6,827 bases of DNA from positions 1 through 6,827 of the forward strand of contig DGPR01000013.1 of the NCBI GenBank assembly GCA_002390525.1, given 5' to 3'. Below are positions 1-6,103 of this stretch, piece by piece. The translations under genes were made by a program, and so were the position numbers. Source of the stretch: Cellvibrionales bacterium UBA4435 (lineage in GTDB: Bacteria > Pseudomonadota > Gammaproteobacteria > Pseudomonadales > Porticoccaceae). The notes under the pieces were generated by a model. It made no database searches and had not been told where the DNA came from. It saw nothing but the letters and a program-made list of their open reading frames with translations. Each line of letters opens with the position of its first letter. The first letter of the stretch is position 1.

Positions 1-405
1 TTTTTGTTCTTGTTCATCCATCTTTTCTTTAAAAGGAGTGCAGGGTCTTCCGCTTGATTTTTTGAAGGCGCAAGCTTTGACTATGGGCTTTTTTTCATCA
101 ATTAGAGATTCAACCGCACCCTGAAGCGTGTCACTTGTATTTGAAATACAATATTTATCAAGCCAGCTTGAAATATTTTTTTGGCCTATATTTTTTAAAA
201 CACCTTGTGGGTGCTTGCCCGTATATCCATATTTATTATATGCCGAAATAAATCCATCAAACCAATATAAGGTAACTTTTTCCGATCCATTTTGACGTAC
301 TTTAACCCACTCGCTACAAGAATAGGCTACCAAATCGAGTTTTTCTGCATATGCATACTGACTATATACTAACACTAAAAAAAGAGCTGAAAAAATAGAC
401 TTCAT
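1..405 (-). CDS. Exported HdeA-like small protein of unknown function, C-terminus cut off by window
   Basis: The reading frame is open from an ATG at 405-403 to the left edge (135 codons seen), so the C-terminus lies outside the window. Residues 1-20 look like a Sec signal peptide: a lysine, a hydrophobic core, then a likely AYA cleavage site before EKLDL. The mature part has four cysteines (C30, C86, C112, C122), a C-x-x-W start and a YWFDGFIS segment at about 47-54, then a W-L-D-K-Y-C segment at 81-86. A cysteine pair around a W/Y-x-D-G-F/Y core recalls HdeA-like and related small periplasmic proteins, but this is family resemblance from memory, not a firm assignment. A GGAGGT ribosome site lies 8 bases before the ATG and supports the start. 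The tail after residue 105 is rich in lysine and glutamate. It lies 49 bp downstream of another exported-protein gene on the same strand and is probably co-transcribed with it. The role is unknown; a periplasmic chaperone, inhibitor or immunity-type function are all possible. Confidence 0.75.
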   Translation of the reverse strand, partial: MKSIFSALFLVLVYSQYAYAEKLDLVAYSCSEWVKVRQNGSEKVTLYWFDGFISAYNKYGYTGKHPQGVLKNIGQKNISSWLDKYCISNTSDTLQGAVESLIDEKKPIVKACAFKKSSGRPCTPFKEKMDEQEQK

Positions 406-454
406 ACAAGATTACCTCCGAGCTTAATTAAATTTAATGGTGCCTAATTAAATA

Positions 455-1009
455 CTATTCTTCCTGTATAGAATTTAACATTGCTTTAAAGTAGCTAGCA
501 GGTATCAGGATCTGGTAACTTTTTTTACCTTTTATCGTTATATCTAATCCAGAAACTGAACCATCAAAGAAGTAGAGAAAATTCAAAGGTATAGCAAGTT
601 TTTCTTCATACTGACATATTTGTTCAGAGCAGGGTATATTTTTTTTTGATAAGACTGATACAGGAAGATTTTTATTTCCTTGTGCATTAATCGCAGTGTT
701 GTAAGATCGCCAATCTGTATCATTATATCGAGCACTAATAAAAATTGTGTAGTGATCTGCACCATCAAGATCGACTATTCGCATCAAGTAGATATCCGAA
801 AAATTTTCTGATAGCTCTTTATTTGAAAGAGCAAAATTTGGTCCGTAAGTTAGCTCACCATTTACCGCATCGTTCTTGATTTCTATGTGAGCGGATATAC
901 TTTCTTCTGAGCTCCAATCAATGGGATCTTTATTCTTCGCACTAGCTGAAATCTGAAAGATTAGTGCTGCAGAAATTACGAAAATAAAAATACTAAAAAC
1001 AACTTTCAT
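455..1009 (-). CDS. Exported protein of unknown function (184 aa)
   Basis: I do not recognise this protein beyond a general resemblance to small proteobacterial envelope proteins. Residues 1-24 form a signal peptide (K2, a long hydrophobic core, then a likely ASA cleavage site before KNKD). There is no lipobox cysteine, so a soluble periplasmic or secreted product is expected. The mature region has a Y-N-D-T-D-W-R-S-Y segment near 95-103, a close cysteine pair (C127, C132) that could form a disulfide, and a mixed beta-rich C-terminal half with I-x-I-x-G-K near 157-162. An in-frame ATG at 1024 would add five residues before the signal peptide. I chose the ATG at 1009 because GGAG lies 9 bases before it, while the 1024 codon has only A/T-rich sequence upstream, and the shorter form starts directly with the signal peptide. 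It is divergent from gloC and probably the first gene of a two-gene unit with the gene to its left. Confidence 0.8.
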   Translation of the reverse strand: MKVVFSIFIFVISAALIFQISASAKNKDPIDWSSEESISAHIEIKNDAVNGELTYGPNFALSNKELSENFSDIYLMRIVDLDGADHYTIFISARYNDTDWRSYNTAINAQGNKNLPVSVLSKKNIPCSEQICQYEEKLAIPLNFLYFFDGSVSGLDITIKGKKSYQILIPASYFKAMLNSIQEE

Positions 1010-1145
1010 TTTGAGGGTCTCCATAAAAATTTCAAATAAATATATCAGGTTTTTAGTTGCTAGTCCTCCCTCATATAATGGTTATTCATTCCTACTCATG
1101 TGGTAATATATATTTTTTTAATAACTCTATAATTATTGGTTTTAT
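1010..1145. promoter_or_regulatory. Divergent intergenic region with candidate promoters for both flanking genes
   Basis: This 136-bp AT-rich spacer must drive leftward transcription of the exported-protein pair and rightward transcription of gloC. On the minus strand an extended -10 (TG-A-TATATT) lies at 1047-1039; a start near 1032 would give a leader of about 23 nt holding the GGAG site of the gene starting at 1009. On the plus strand there are two perfect TATAAT hexamers, at 1074-1079 and 1128-1133, neither with a good -35 at 16-18 bp. These are pattern matches in AT-rich DNA. I saw no convincing operator. Confidence 0.4.
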
Positions 1146-1802
1146 ATGAAACAAAATACCATTGATACTAAAAAGTATATTATTGAAACTTTTCCTGTTG
1201 GGGTTCTTCAGTGCAACTGTACTATTATAGGAGATCCTTTTTCTAAGCTTGCTTTAGTCGTAGACCCTGGCGGGGATGCAGATTTTATTATGGGAAAGCT
1301 AAATAAATATAGCCTCAAATGCATAAGTATTATTCATACACACGCTCACTTTGATCATATTCTTGCTGCTGGTGAAATAAAAAAAGCAACAGGGGCACCT
1401 ATTTATCTCAATAAAGATGATTTTCAGCTCTGGAGGGAGTTGGAGCAACAATGCATTATGTTTGGTTACCCAAGCGATATAAAGTTACCCGATCCGGATC
1501 AATACTTAAATGATGACCATGATCTTAAGTGTTGTGGTGGTGTTGCGATTCATACACCGGGGCATACTCCTGGATCCACAAGTTTTTGGTTTGAAGATAG
1601 CAATTTATTAGTTGCGGGAGATACACTTTTTAAAGGTGGAGTAGGTAGGACAGATTTTCCAGGTGGTGACTTCAACAAGATACAAACCTCAATCCGAGAG
1701 CGTATCTATACTCTCAATGAGGAAGCTATTGTTATTACTGGACACGGCCCAGCCACAACAATAGCAGATGAAAAAAATAGCAACAGATTTGTTAGGCCAT
1801 AG
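1146..1802 (+). CDS. gloC: Hydroxyacylglutathione hydrolase, GloC/YcbL type (MBL fold)
   Basis: This is a type II glyoxalase that hydrolyses S-D-lactoylglutathione to D-lactate and glutathione, completing methylglyoxal detoxification in the cytoplasm. The 218-residue protein is a single metallo-beta-lactamase fold. The binuclear metal site is complete: T-H-A-H-F-D-H at 65-71 (H66, H68, D70, H71), H140 in TPGH, D159 in AGDT and H200 in GHGP. The VDPGGDA stretch at 39-45 and GGVGRTDFPGGD at 164-175 closely match E. coli YcbL. Its length fits GloC (about 215 aa) rather than GloB (about 250 aa), which has an extra helical substrate domain. The ATG at 1146 is the only plausible start, because the frame closes upstream at a TAA (1122-1124) and no other start codon lies between. 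It has no Shine-Dalgarno site. The dUTPase gene follows after 43 bp on the same strand. Other MBL hydrolases cannot be fully excluded, but the family match is strong. Confidence 0.93.
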   Translation: MKQNTIDTKKYIIETFPVGVLQCNCTIIGDPFSKLALVVDPGGDADFIMGKLNKYSLKCISIIHTHAHFDHILAAGEIKKATGAPIYLNKDDFQLWRELEQQCIMFGYPSDIKLPDPDQYLNDDHDLKCCGGVAIHTPGHTPGSTSFWFEDSNLLVAGDTLFKGGVGRTDFPGGDFNKIQTSIRERIYTLNEEAIVITGHGPATTIADEKNSNRFVRP

Positions 1803-1834
1803 TTATTATTTTATGAAAATATATTACTAAAAAT

Positions 1835-1838
1835 GGAG
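1835..1838 (+). promoter_or_regulatory. Ribosome binding site of the dUTPase gene
   Basis: GGAG lies 7 bases before the ATG at 1846, a standard distance, and fixes that start. No terminator-like hairpin is visible between gloC and this gene, so read-through transcription is likely. Confidence 0.6.
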
Positions 1839-1845
1839 CTATAGA

Positions 1846-2466
1846 ATGAAAGAGAAGATTTTGATAATGCTGGACCTACAGGACGCCATGAATACCAAGG
1901 TCAATAACGACTGGGTAAATCAAAATTTTTCTTGGTATCGTGCAATCTGGGTAGAGAGTGCAGAGCTTCTTGATCACTATGGCTGGAAATGGTGGAAAAA
2001 GCAGACACTTGATACCGAACAAGTCAAGCTAGAGTTAGTTGATATTTGGCACTTTGGTTTGAGTATACTGTTGCTCGGATCAGACAATAGAAAAAAAATT
2101 GCTTCTGATATAGCTGAAGAATTATCTAATGGGAAACCATCAGGTGATTTTCGTTTTGATCTGGAGGCCTTCACGTTATCTACACTCAAGACTAAAGGTT
2201 TTGATATCAAAGGTTTCTCAGCATTGATGTCTGGTATTGGTCTTACTTTTGAAGACCTTTATGTAAGTTATATTAGTAAAAATGTATTGAATTTTTTCCG
2301 TCAGGATAACGGCTACCAAGACGGTTCATACAAAAAAGTATGGTCCGGCAAAGAAGATAATGAGCACCTAGTAGAGCTCATTGGGGATCTCGATAAGAAT
2401 AGTAAAACCTTTAAAGACAATTTATATAATTCGCTTCAGGTCCGATACACTCAAAGAGGTCTTTGA
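1846..2466 (+). CDS. dUTP diphosphatase, all-alpha dimeric type (dUTPase_2 family)
   Basis: It should hydrolyse dUTP to dUMP and pyrophosphate, keeping uracil out of DNA and supplying dUMP for thymidylate synthesis. The 206-residue sequence has the hallmarks of the all-alpha, dimeric, magnesium-dependent dUTPases (Campylobacter and kinetoplastid type, related to MazG), not the trimeric beta-fold Dut. The start L-D-L-Q-D-A-M-N is at 9-16. The first metal motif is E37-x-x-E40 in WVESAE, followed by the conserved [10 protein letters not shown] at 43-52. The second metal motif is E63-x-x-D66 in [11 protein letters not shown]-terminal block ([16 protein letters not shown] at 142-157, then G-x-Y-K-K-V-W-S-G-x-E-D-N) completes the family pattern. 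All four acidic metal ligands are present, so it should be active. The stop codon (2464-2466) is one base before the ttcA GTG, which suggests translational coupling. I leave the symbol blank because dut usually denotes the trimeric enzyme. Confidence 0.92.
   Translation: MKEKILIMLDLQDAMNTKVNNDWVNQNFSWYRAIWVESAELLDHYGWKWWKKQTLDTEQVKLELVDIWHFGLSILLLGSDNRKKIASDIAEELSNGKPSGDFRFDLEAFTLSTLKTKGFDIKGFSALMSGIGLTFEDLYVSYISKNVLNFFRQDNGYQDGSYKKVWSGKEDNEHLVELIGDLDKNSKTFKDNLYNSLQVRYTQRGL
2456..2460 (+). promoter_or_regulatory. Ribosome binding site deciding the ttcA GTG start
   Basis: GAGGT lies inside the last codons of the dUTPase gene, 7 bases before the GTG at 2468. Together with the E. coli TtcA alignment it favours the GTG over the in-frame ATG at 2381, which would overlap the dUTPase gene by 86 bases. 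Confidence 0.65.
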
Positions 2467-2467
2467 G

Positions 2468-3319
2468 GTGAATTCAACTATAGAATTAAATCTTAATCAG
2501 TCTCGCAAGAAGACCCTTGAGTTTAATAAGCTTCATAAAAGACTTCGTCGTAATGTGGGTAATGCAATTTCAGATTTTAGTATGATAGAGGAGGGAGATA
2601 AGATCATGGTCTGCCTGTCTGGAGGCAAGGATTCCTACTGCATGTTAGACCTAATATTGCATCTTCAAAAGACAGCACCTATAGATTTTGAAATTATTGC
2701 TATTAATTTAGATCAAAAACAACCAGATTTTCCAGAAGATGTGTTACCAAGATATTTAACTAACCTTGGCATTCCATTTCATATTCTAGAAAAAGACACA
2801 TACAGTGTAGTTGTTGATCTCATTCCAGATGGAAAAACATATTGTAGTCTTTGTTCCCGAATGAGAAGAGGTACGTTGTACTCGTTTGCCAAGAAAATCG
2901 GTGCGAATAAAATCGCTTTAGGGCATCATCGAGACGATATTATTGAAACACTTTTTTTGAATATGTTTTATGGCGGAAAATTAAAAGCAATGCCGCCTAA
3001 ACTTTTAAGTGATGATAAGAAAAATATCGTGATACGACCCTTAGCTTACTGTAAAGAGAGCGATTTAGAGGAATACTCAAATAGAATGAAATTCCCAATC
3101 ATCCCCTGTAATTTATGTGGATCTCAGGACAATTTGCAGCGCAAGGTTATAAAAGACATGCTGAAATCTTGGGAAAAAAGCAACCCAGGGAGAATAGAAA
3201 GTATATTCTCTTCTATAAAAAATATATCACCATCTCAACTAGCAGATATTGATTTATTTGATTTTAAGAATTTAAAAAGAGATAAAGCTGATCACATCAA
3301 TATAGTTGACATTGTGTAA
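2468..3319 (+). CDS. ttcA: tRNA 2-thiocytidine biosynthesis protein TtcA
   Basis: TtcA is a cytoplasmic ATP-dependent enzyme that thiolates cytidine 32 in certain tRNAs. It activates the base by adenylation and uses a [4Fe-4S] cluster. The 283-residue product matches E. coli TtcA nearly throughout. K-R-L-R-R-N-V-G is at 24-31 and the PP-loop SGGKDS at 51-56. C-S-L-C at 126-129 gives two cluster cysteines, LGHHRDDI is at 151-158, and P-C-N-L-C-G-S-Q at 213-220 supplies the third cluster cysteine (C214 or C217). The match continues through NPGRIE and LFDFKNL near the end. The C-terminal tail after about residue 270 is shorter than in E. coli (about 311 aa overall there), which is common in the family. 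The GTG start, one base after the dUTPase stop, is chosen for its ribosome site and because the extra 29 residues of the longer frame have no counterpart in the family. A weak terminator-like hairpin follows. Confidence 0.95.
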   Translation: MNSTIELNLNQSRKKTLEFNKLHKRLRRNVGNAISDFSMIEEGDKIMVCLSGGKDSYCMLDLILHLQKTAPIDFEIIAINLDQKQPDFPEDVLPRYLTNLGIPFHILEKDTYSVVVDLIPDGKTYCSLCSRMRRGTLYSFAKKIGANKIALGHHRDDIIETLFLNMFYGGKLKAMPPKLLSDDKKNIVIRPLAYCKESDLEEYSNRMKFPIIPCNLCGSQDNLQRKVIKDMLKSWEKSNPGRIESIFSSIKNISPSQLADIDLFDFKNLKRDKADHINIVDIV

Positions 3320-3335
3320 GTTCAATGATTTTTAT

Positions 3336-3356
3336 AAGCTGAATCTATCAGTTTTT
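3336..3356 (+). terminator. Weak rho-independent terminator candidate after ttcA
   Basis: A stem of AAGCTGA (3336-3342) and TCAGTTT (3348-3354), with one G-U pair and a five-base loop, runs into a TTTTT tract at 3352-3356 that partly overlaps the stem. The stem is short and AT-rich, so termination would be leaky. Its position 17 bp after the ttcA stop and before a separate dnaX promoter makes it plausible. Confidence 0.35.
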
Positions 3357-3386
3357 AAAAAATATTTAGTTTGATTGCTTTGTTTC

Positions 3387-3415
3387 TTTTAGTAAGGTTA
3401 CGTAAACCTTATAAT
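3387..3415 (+). promoter_or_regulatory. Probable dnaX promoter
   Basis: A perfect TATAAT -10 at 3410-3415 sits 17 bp after a poor -35 (TTTTAG, 3387-3392, three of six consensus bases). Transcription would start near 3422, giving an AT-rich leader of about 38 nt before the dnaX ATG. The spacer is filled by the inverted repeat listed separately. TATAAT is common in AT-rich DNA, so this call rests on position and spacing. Confidence 0.45.
3393..3411. repeat. Inverted repeat in the dnaX promoter spacer, possible operator
   Basis: TAAGGTT (3393-3399) and AACCTTA (3405-3411) are a perfect 7-bp inverted repeat around ACGTA. A smaller perfect palindrome, TTACGTAA (3398-3405), is nested in it with a centre offset by half a base. 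No T-tract follows on either strand, so it is not an obvious terminator. Its place between -35 and -10 would suit a repressor or an activator that distorts DNA. No known operator consensus was recognised. Confidence 0.5.
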
Positions 3416-3459
3416 AAATATAATAGGTGTGTTTAAATAAAATTAATTCGGCTACATAT

Positions 3460-5127
3460 ATGACTTATGAGGTTCTTGCACGAAAATGGCGACCGCGCAT
3501 TTTTTCTGAGATGGCTGGACAGGAGCATGTTCTTCAGACTCTTGTAAATGCCCTTGACCGGAACCGCCTTCATCACGCATATCTTTTCACAGGAACCCGC
3601 GGTGTTGGAAAAACCTCACTTGCTAGGATTTTAGCAAAATCAATTAACTGTGAGAAAGGTGTAAGCTCAATCCCTTGTGGAGAATGTAGTGCTTGTATTT
3701 CAATATCCGAAGGAAGATTTTTAGACTTAATAGAGGTTGATGCAGCATCAAGAACAAAGGTTGATGACACTCGAGAGCTTCTAGAGAATGTTCAATATTC
3801 TCCATCTGTTGGAAGATTTAAGGTTTATTTAATTGATGAAGTTCATATGTTATCTACTCATAGTTTCAATGCTCTACTGAAGACTCTTGAAGAACCTCCC
3901 GCCCATGTAAAATTTTTATTTGCCACCACAGATCCTCGGAAACTTCCAGTAACAATTCTATCTCGTTGTCTACAGTTTAATCTCAAGAATATAAGCCCTG
4001 AAGTTATTGTAGAACACCTTAAGTATGTTTTAGATCAAGAAAAAATTAAGTATGAGGAGCCTGGACTCTGGTTTCTAGCCAGAGCTGCTGATGGAAGCAT
4101 GCGCGACGCTTTAAGTTTGACTGATCAAGCAATTTCATACTGTTCGGAGGAGTTAAAAAAAACCGATATTTGCAATATGCTTGGATCTATTGATAGAACA
4201 GCAGTTAATGATTTGGTGCTAGGATTGATTGAAAATGACGGCACTGCAGTTATGGTCGCTGTACAAAAAATATCTGATTTTTCGCCAGATTACAGTGATG
4301 CATTAGCTGAAATATTATCCTTATTTCACAAGATTACTATTGCGCAAACAATACCCGAGGCTCTCACAAACAGTGATGGTGATAAAGAGTTTATATTGGA
4401 TATTGCAAAGAGGCTGTCCCCTGAGGATGCTCAGCTATTTTATCAAATAGCTTTATTAGGGCGGAGGGATTTAGCATTAGCACCTGAACCCAGGATTGGA
4501 TTTGAAATGATTTTGCTTAGGATGCTCGCTTTTTATCCAGATCATTCAAATATAGATGAAAGACCTGAGATGACGACAGGTATAATAAGCCCTGTAGATA
4601 CGATCACTGACAAAAAAATATCTGAACCAAGCGCAAATAAAAAAGAAAAATTACAGGATAGTGCAAACGATACTGTTGAACCAGCAATACTCGAAAATAA
4701 AAAAGATGCAAAAGATTGTAAAGAAAAAGTTATATTAACAGAGGTTTCATCTCAAAGTTGGTTTAAAGTCCATGAAGACTTACCCATAAATGGTGTGCTA
4801 AAGAATATATCAAGTAATCTTATTTTATCCAAAGTTGATGGCGTAAATTTATCTTTTGTACTGGATGAATCAGAAAGTGCATTTTACGATGTATCGCATG
4901 ATGAGAAATTAGCGCTGGTGTTATCAGAATATTTAAAGGCCAATATTAGTGTTGAAATAAAAATAGGTATCGTGGACTCTGAAACTCCAAAAAATCGTCA
5001 AATAAGGTTAGAAAAAGAAGTGAAAGCTAGGGCTACAAAAAATCTTAATTCCGATCCTAATGTAAACGAAATTACGAATATGTTCGACGGAGTTCTTCTC
5101 AAAAATACTATCAAAGCTATAGATTAA
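3460..5127 (+). CDS. dnaX: DNA polymerase III tau subunit (clamp loader DnaX), possibly also a gamma short form
   Basis: DnaX is the ATPase of the clamp loader that opens and loads the beta sliding clamp; the full-length tau form also binds the polymerase and the DnaB helicase. The 555-residue product starts MTYEVLARKWRP, matching E. coli. Walker A GTRGVGKTS is at 45-53 and the zinc cysteines are C64, C73, C76 and C79. Walker B LIDEVH is at 124-129, ATTD (sensor 1) at 155-158, the SRC arginine finger is R169, and GSMRDALSL (sensor 2) is at 212-220. The collar domain ends near residue 361. A lysine/glutamate-rich linker (about 362-430) follows, then a tau C-terminal domain (about 431-555) ending in the conserved N-E-I-T-N-M-F-D-G-x-L. 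Tau is shorter than in E. coli (643 aa), mainly in the linker. A GTG at 3427 in the same frame would add 11 residues without family support. There is no clear ribosome site before the ATG. An A7 tract in the linker could give a 388-residue gamma form. ybaB follows after 14 bp. Confidence 0.96.
   Translation: MTYEVLARKWRPRIFSEMAGQEHVLQTLVNALDRNRLHHAYLFTGTRGVGKTSLARILAKSINCEKGVSSIPCGECSACISISEGRFLDLIEVDAASRTKVDDTRELLENVQYSPSVGRFKVYLIDEVHMLSTHSFNALLKTLEEPPAHVKFLFATTDPRKLPVTILSRCLQFNLKNISPEVIVEHLKYVLDQEKIKYEEPGLWFLARAADGSMRDALSLTDQAISYCSEELKKTDICNMLGSIDRTAVNDLVLGLIENDGTAVMVAVQKISDFSPDYSDALAEILSLFHKITIAQTIPEALTNSDGDKEFILDIAKRLSPEDAQLFYQIALLGRRDLALAPEPRIGFEMILLRMLAFYPDHSNIDERPEMTTGIISPVDTITDKKISEPSANKKEKLQDSANDTVEPAILENKKDAKDCKEKVILTEVSSQSWFKVHEDLPINGVLKNISSNLILSKVDGVNLSFVLDESESAFYDVSHDEKLALVLSEYLKANISVEIKIGIVDSETPKNRQIRLEKEVKARATKNLNSDPNVNEITNMFDGVLLKNTIKAID
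4612..4625 (+). promoter_or_regulatory. Candidate frameshift or transcriptional slippage site in dnaX
   Basis: Seven consecutive A residues (4612-4618) span codons AAA AAA A of K385, K386 and I387. A shift to the -1 frame here reads Asn, Ile and then TGA at 4623-4625, giving a product of about 388 residues that keeps all ATPase and collar domains. E. coli makes gamma by a -1 shift at A-AAA-AAG, but here the heptamer is not in that phase. A P-site slip or polymerase slippage would be needed. No strong upstream Shine-Dalgarno-like stimulator or downstream stem-loop was found. Confidence 0.3.
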
Positions 5128-5141
5128 AAAATGGTCAATAT

Positions 5142-5459
5142 ATGAATATAAACGAATTAATGAAACAAGCTCAGGGCCTACAAAAAAAAATGGAAGCGAT
5201 GCAAGAGGATGCAGAAAAAAATATTGTAACTGGTGAATCTGGTGCTGGAATGGTTGGTATTGAGATGAACGGCAAGCATAATGTATCCAGTTTAAAGATA
5301 GACCCAAGTCTTCTGACAGAGGAAATAGAATTACTTGAAGACTTAATCATAGCGGCGATAAATGATGCAGTCACAAAGATCGATAAGTCTCAAAAGGATA
5401 ACATGTCAGATCTGACAGGAGGGATTAATATGCCTCCAGGCTTTAAGATGCCATTTTAG
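5142..5459 (+). CDS. ybaB: YbaB/EbfC nucleoid-associated protein
   Basis: This is a small dimeric DNA-binding protein of the YbaB/EbfC family that coats or bends DNA and is nearly always encoded between dnaX and recR. The 105-residue sequence matches E. coli YbaB (109 aa). N-E-L-M-K-Q-A-Q begins the N-terminal helix, with a coiled-coil-like run up to about residue 27. VTGESGAGMV is at 29-38, IDPSLL at 53-58, a helical LEDLIIAAINDA segment at 65-76, and the ending MPPGFKMPF is nearly invariant. The start is set by homology and by the spacing of 14 bp from the dnaX stop; there is no strong ribosome site. A five-codon frame (ATG 5131 to TGA 5145) ends exactly over the ybaB start, so coupling from upstream translation is possible. 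It is presumably co-transcribed with dnaX and recR. Confidence 0.95.
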   Translation: MNINELMKQAQGLQKKMEAMQEDAEKNIVTGESGAGMVGIEMNGKHNVSSLKIDPSLLTEEIELLEDLIIAAINDAVTKIDKSQKDNMSDLTGGINMPPGFKMPF

Positions 5460-5496
5460 TTTTTATATTTTACGCTTAACACACGAAGATAGCATG

Positions 5497-5502
5497 AAGG
5501 AG
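5497..5502 (+). promoter_or_regulatory. Ribosome binding site deciding the recR TTG start
   Basis: AAGGAG, a near-perfect Shine-Dalgarno site, lies 7 bases before the TTG at 5510. The nearby ATG at 5494 runs into a stop after four codons, so the TTG is the start. Confidence 0.75.
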
Positions 5503-5509
5503 AGATAAG

Positions 5510-6103
5510 TTGTTCGGCCCAATAATTGATGAGCTTGTAACTAGCCTTAGGTGTCTTCCGGGGGTCGGTCCAAAATCTGCACAGCGAATGGCATTACACC
5601 TTTTGGAGAGACATAGAGATGCCGCACATCGTTTATCTGCCTCATTGGAATTAGCGGCAAATGAAATTGGTAGATGTAAATTGTGTAGGACGCTCACAGA
5701 AACAGATATTTGCGTTATTTGTAGCAATCCTCGCCGTGAATCACATCAGCTTTGTGTAATAGAGACTCCAGCAGATCTGCTTGCAATAGAGCATAGCGAT
5801 ACTTACCAGGGGCGCTATTTTGTTTTACTCGGTCACCTATCACCTATTGACGGAATTGGACCGGAAGAGATAGGCATAGATAGATTAATAGAGCGGCTAT
5901 CCGAAGATAAGATCAAAGAACTAATATTAGCGACAAACTTGACTGTTGAAGGTGAAGCAACTGCACATTATATTAGTGAAAGAGCAAAAGATAAGGGTGT
6001 AGAGGTGAGCCGTATAGCTCACGGTGTTCCAATGGGTGGCGAATTGGAATATGTTGATGGTAGCACTTTATCTCATGCATTTAGCAGTCGAAAGAAAATT
6101 TAA
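5510..6103 (+). CDS. recR: Recombination mediator protein RecR
   Basis: RecR works with RecF and RecO to load RecA at single-strand gaps and damaged forks. The 197-residue product, close to E. coli RecR (201 aa), has every family element. A helix-hairpin-helix segment [15 protein letters not shown] is at 14-28. A four-cysteine zinc finger follows (C56, C59, C68, C71, with C-S-N-P-R-R). A Toprim domain spans about 80-172, with E85, [11 protein letters not shown] at 108-118 and TVEGEAT at 145-151. The C-terminal part is [23 protein letters not shown]. Residue 144 is leucine where E. coli has proline (ATNPTVEGEAT), a small change of unknown effect. It uses a TTG start with a strong ribosome site, 50 bp after ybaB. 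Its TAA shares one base with the rnd ATG, so translation of the two is probably coupled. Confidence 0.97.
   Translation: MFGPIIDELVTSLRCLPGVGPKSAQRMALHLLERHRDAAHRLSASLELAANEIGRCKLCRTLTETDICVICSNPRRESHQLCVIETPADLLAIEHSDTYQGRYFVLLGHLSPIDGIGPEEIGIDRLIERLSEDKIKELILATNLTVEGEATAHYISERAKDKGVEVSRIAHGVPMGGELEYVDGSTLSHAFSSRKKI

Noticed and set aside
427..438. Perfect 12-bp palindrome ATTAAATTTAAT between the two exported-protein genes
   Set aside because: It is made only of A and T in an AT-rich spacer, so it is expected by chance, and it lacks a GC stem or T-tract to act as a terminator.
583..768. Minus-strand open frame inside the 455-1009 gene
   Set aside because: It lies in another frame of a gene with a clear signal peptide and ribosome site, and shows no family features of its own.
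1010..1024. In-frame upstream ATG that would lengthen the 455-1009 exported protein by five residues
   Set aside because: It has no ribosome site, while the GGAG beginning just inside it is well placed for the ATG at 1009, which begins directly with a signal peptide.
1062..1071. Strong Shine-Dalgarno-like GAGGGAGGAC on the minus strand in the divergent spacer
   Set aside because: No start codon with a usable frame lies at a suitable distance after it.
2381..2467. Upstream extension of ttcA to an ATG inside the dUTPase gene
   Set aside because: It would overlap the dUTPase gene in another frame and add 29 residues with no match in TtcA; the GTG at 2468 has a ribosome site and fits the family length.
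3427..3459. GTG start giving an 11-residue longer DnaX
   Set aside because: DnaX proteins start at M-[ST]-Y-x-V-L-A-R-K-W-R-P, which fits the ATG at 3460, and the GTG has no ribosome site.
5008..5307. Minus-strand open frame of 99 codons antisense to the dnaX end and ybaB
   Set aside because: It is antisense to two well-matched conserved genes and its phenylalanine-, serine- and histidine-rich translation resembles no protein; the same applies to the antisense frames at 1977-2210, 3573-3770, 5171-5374 and 5476-5727.
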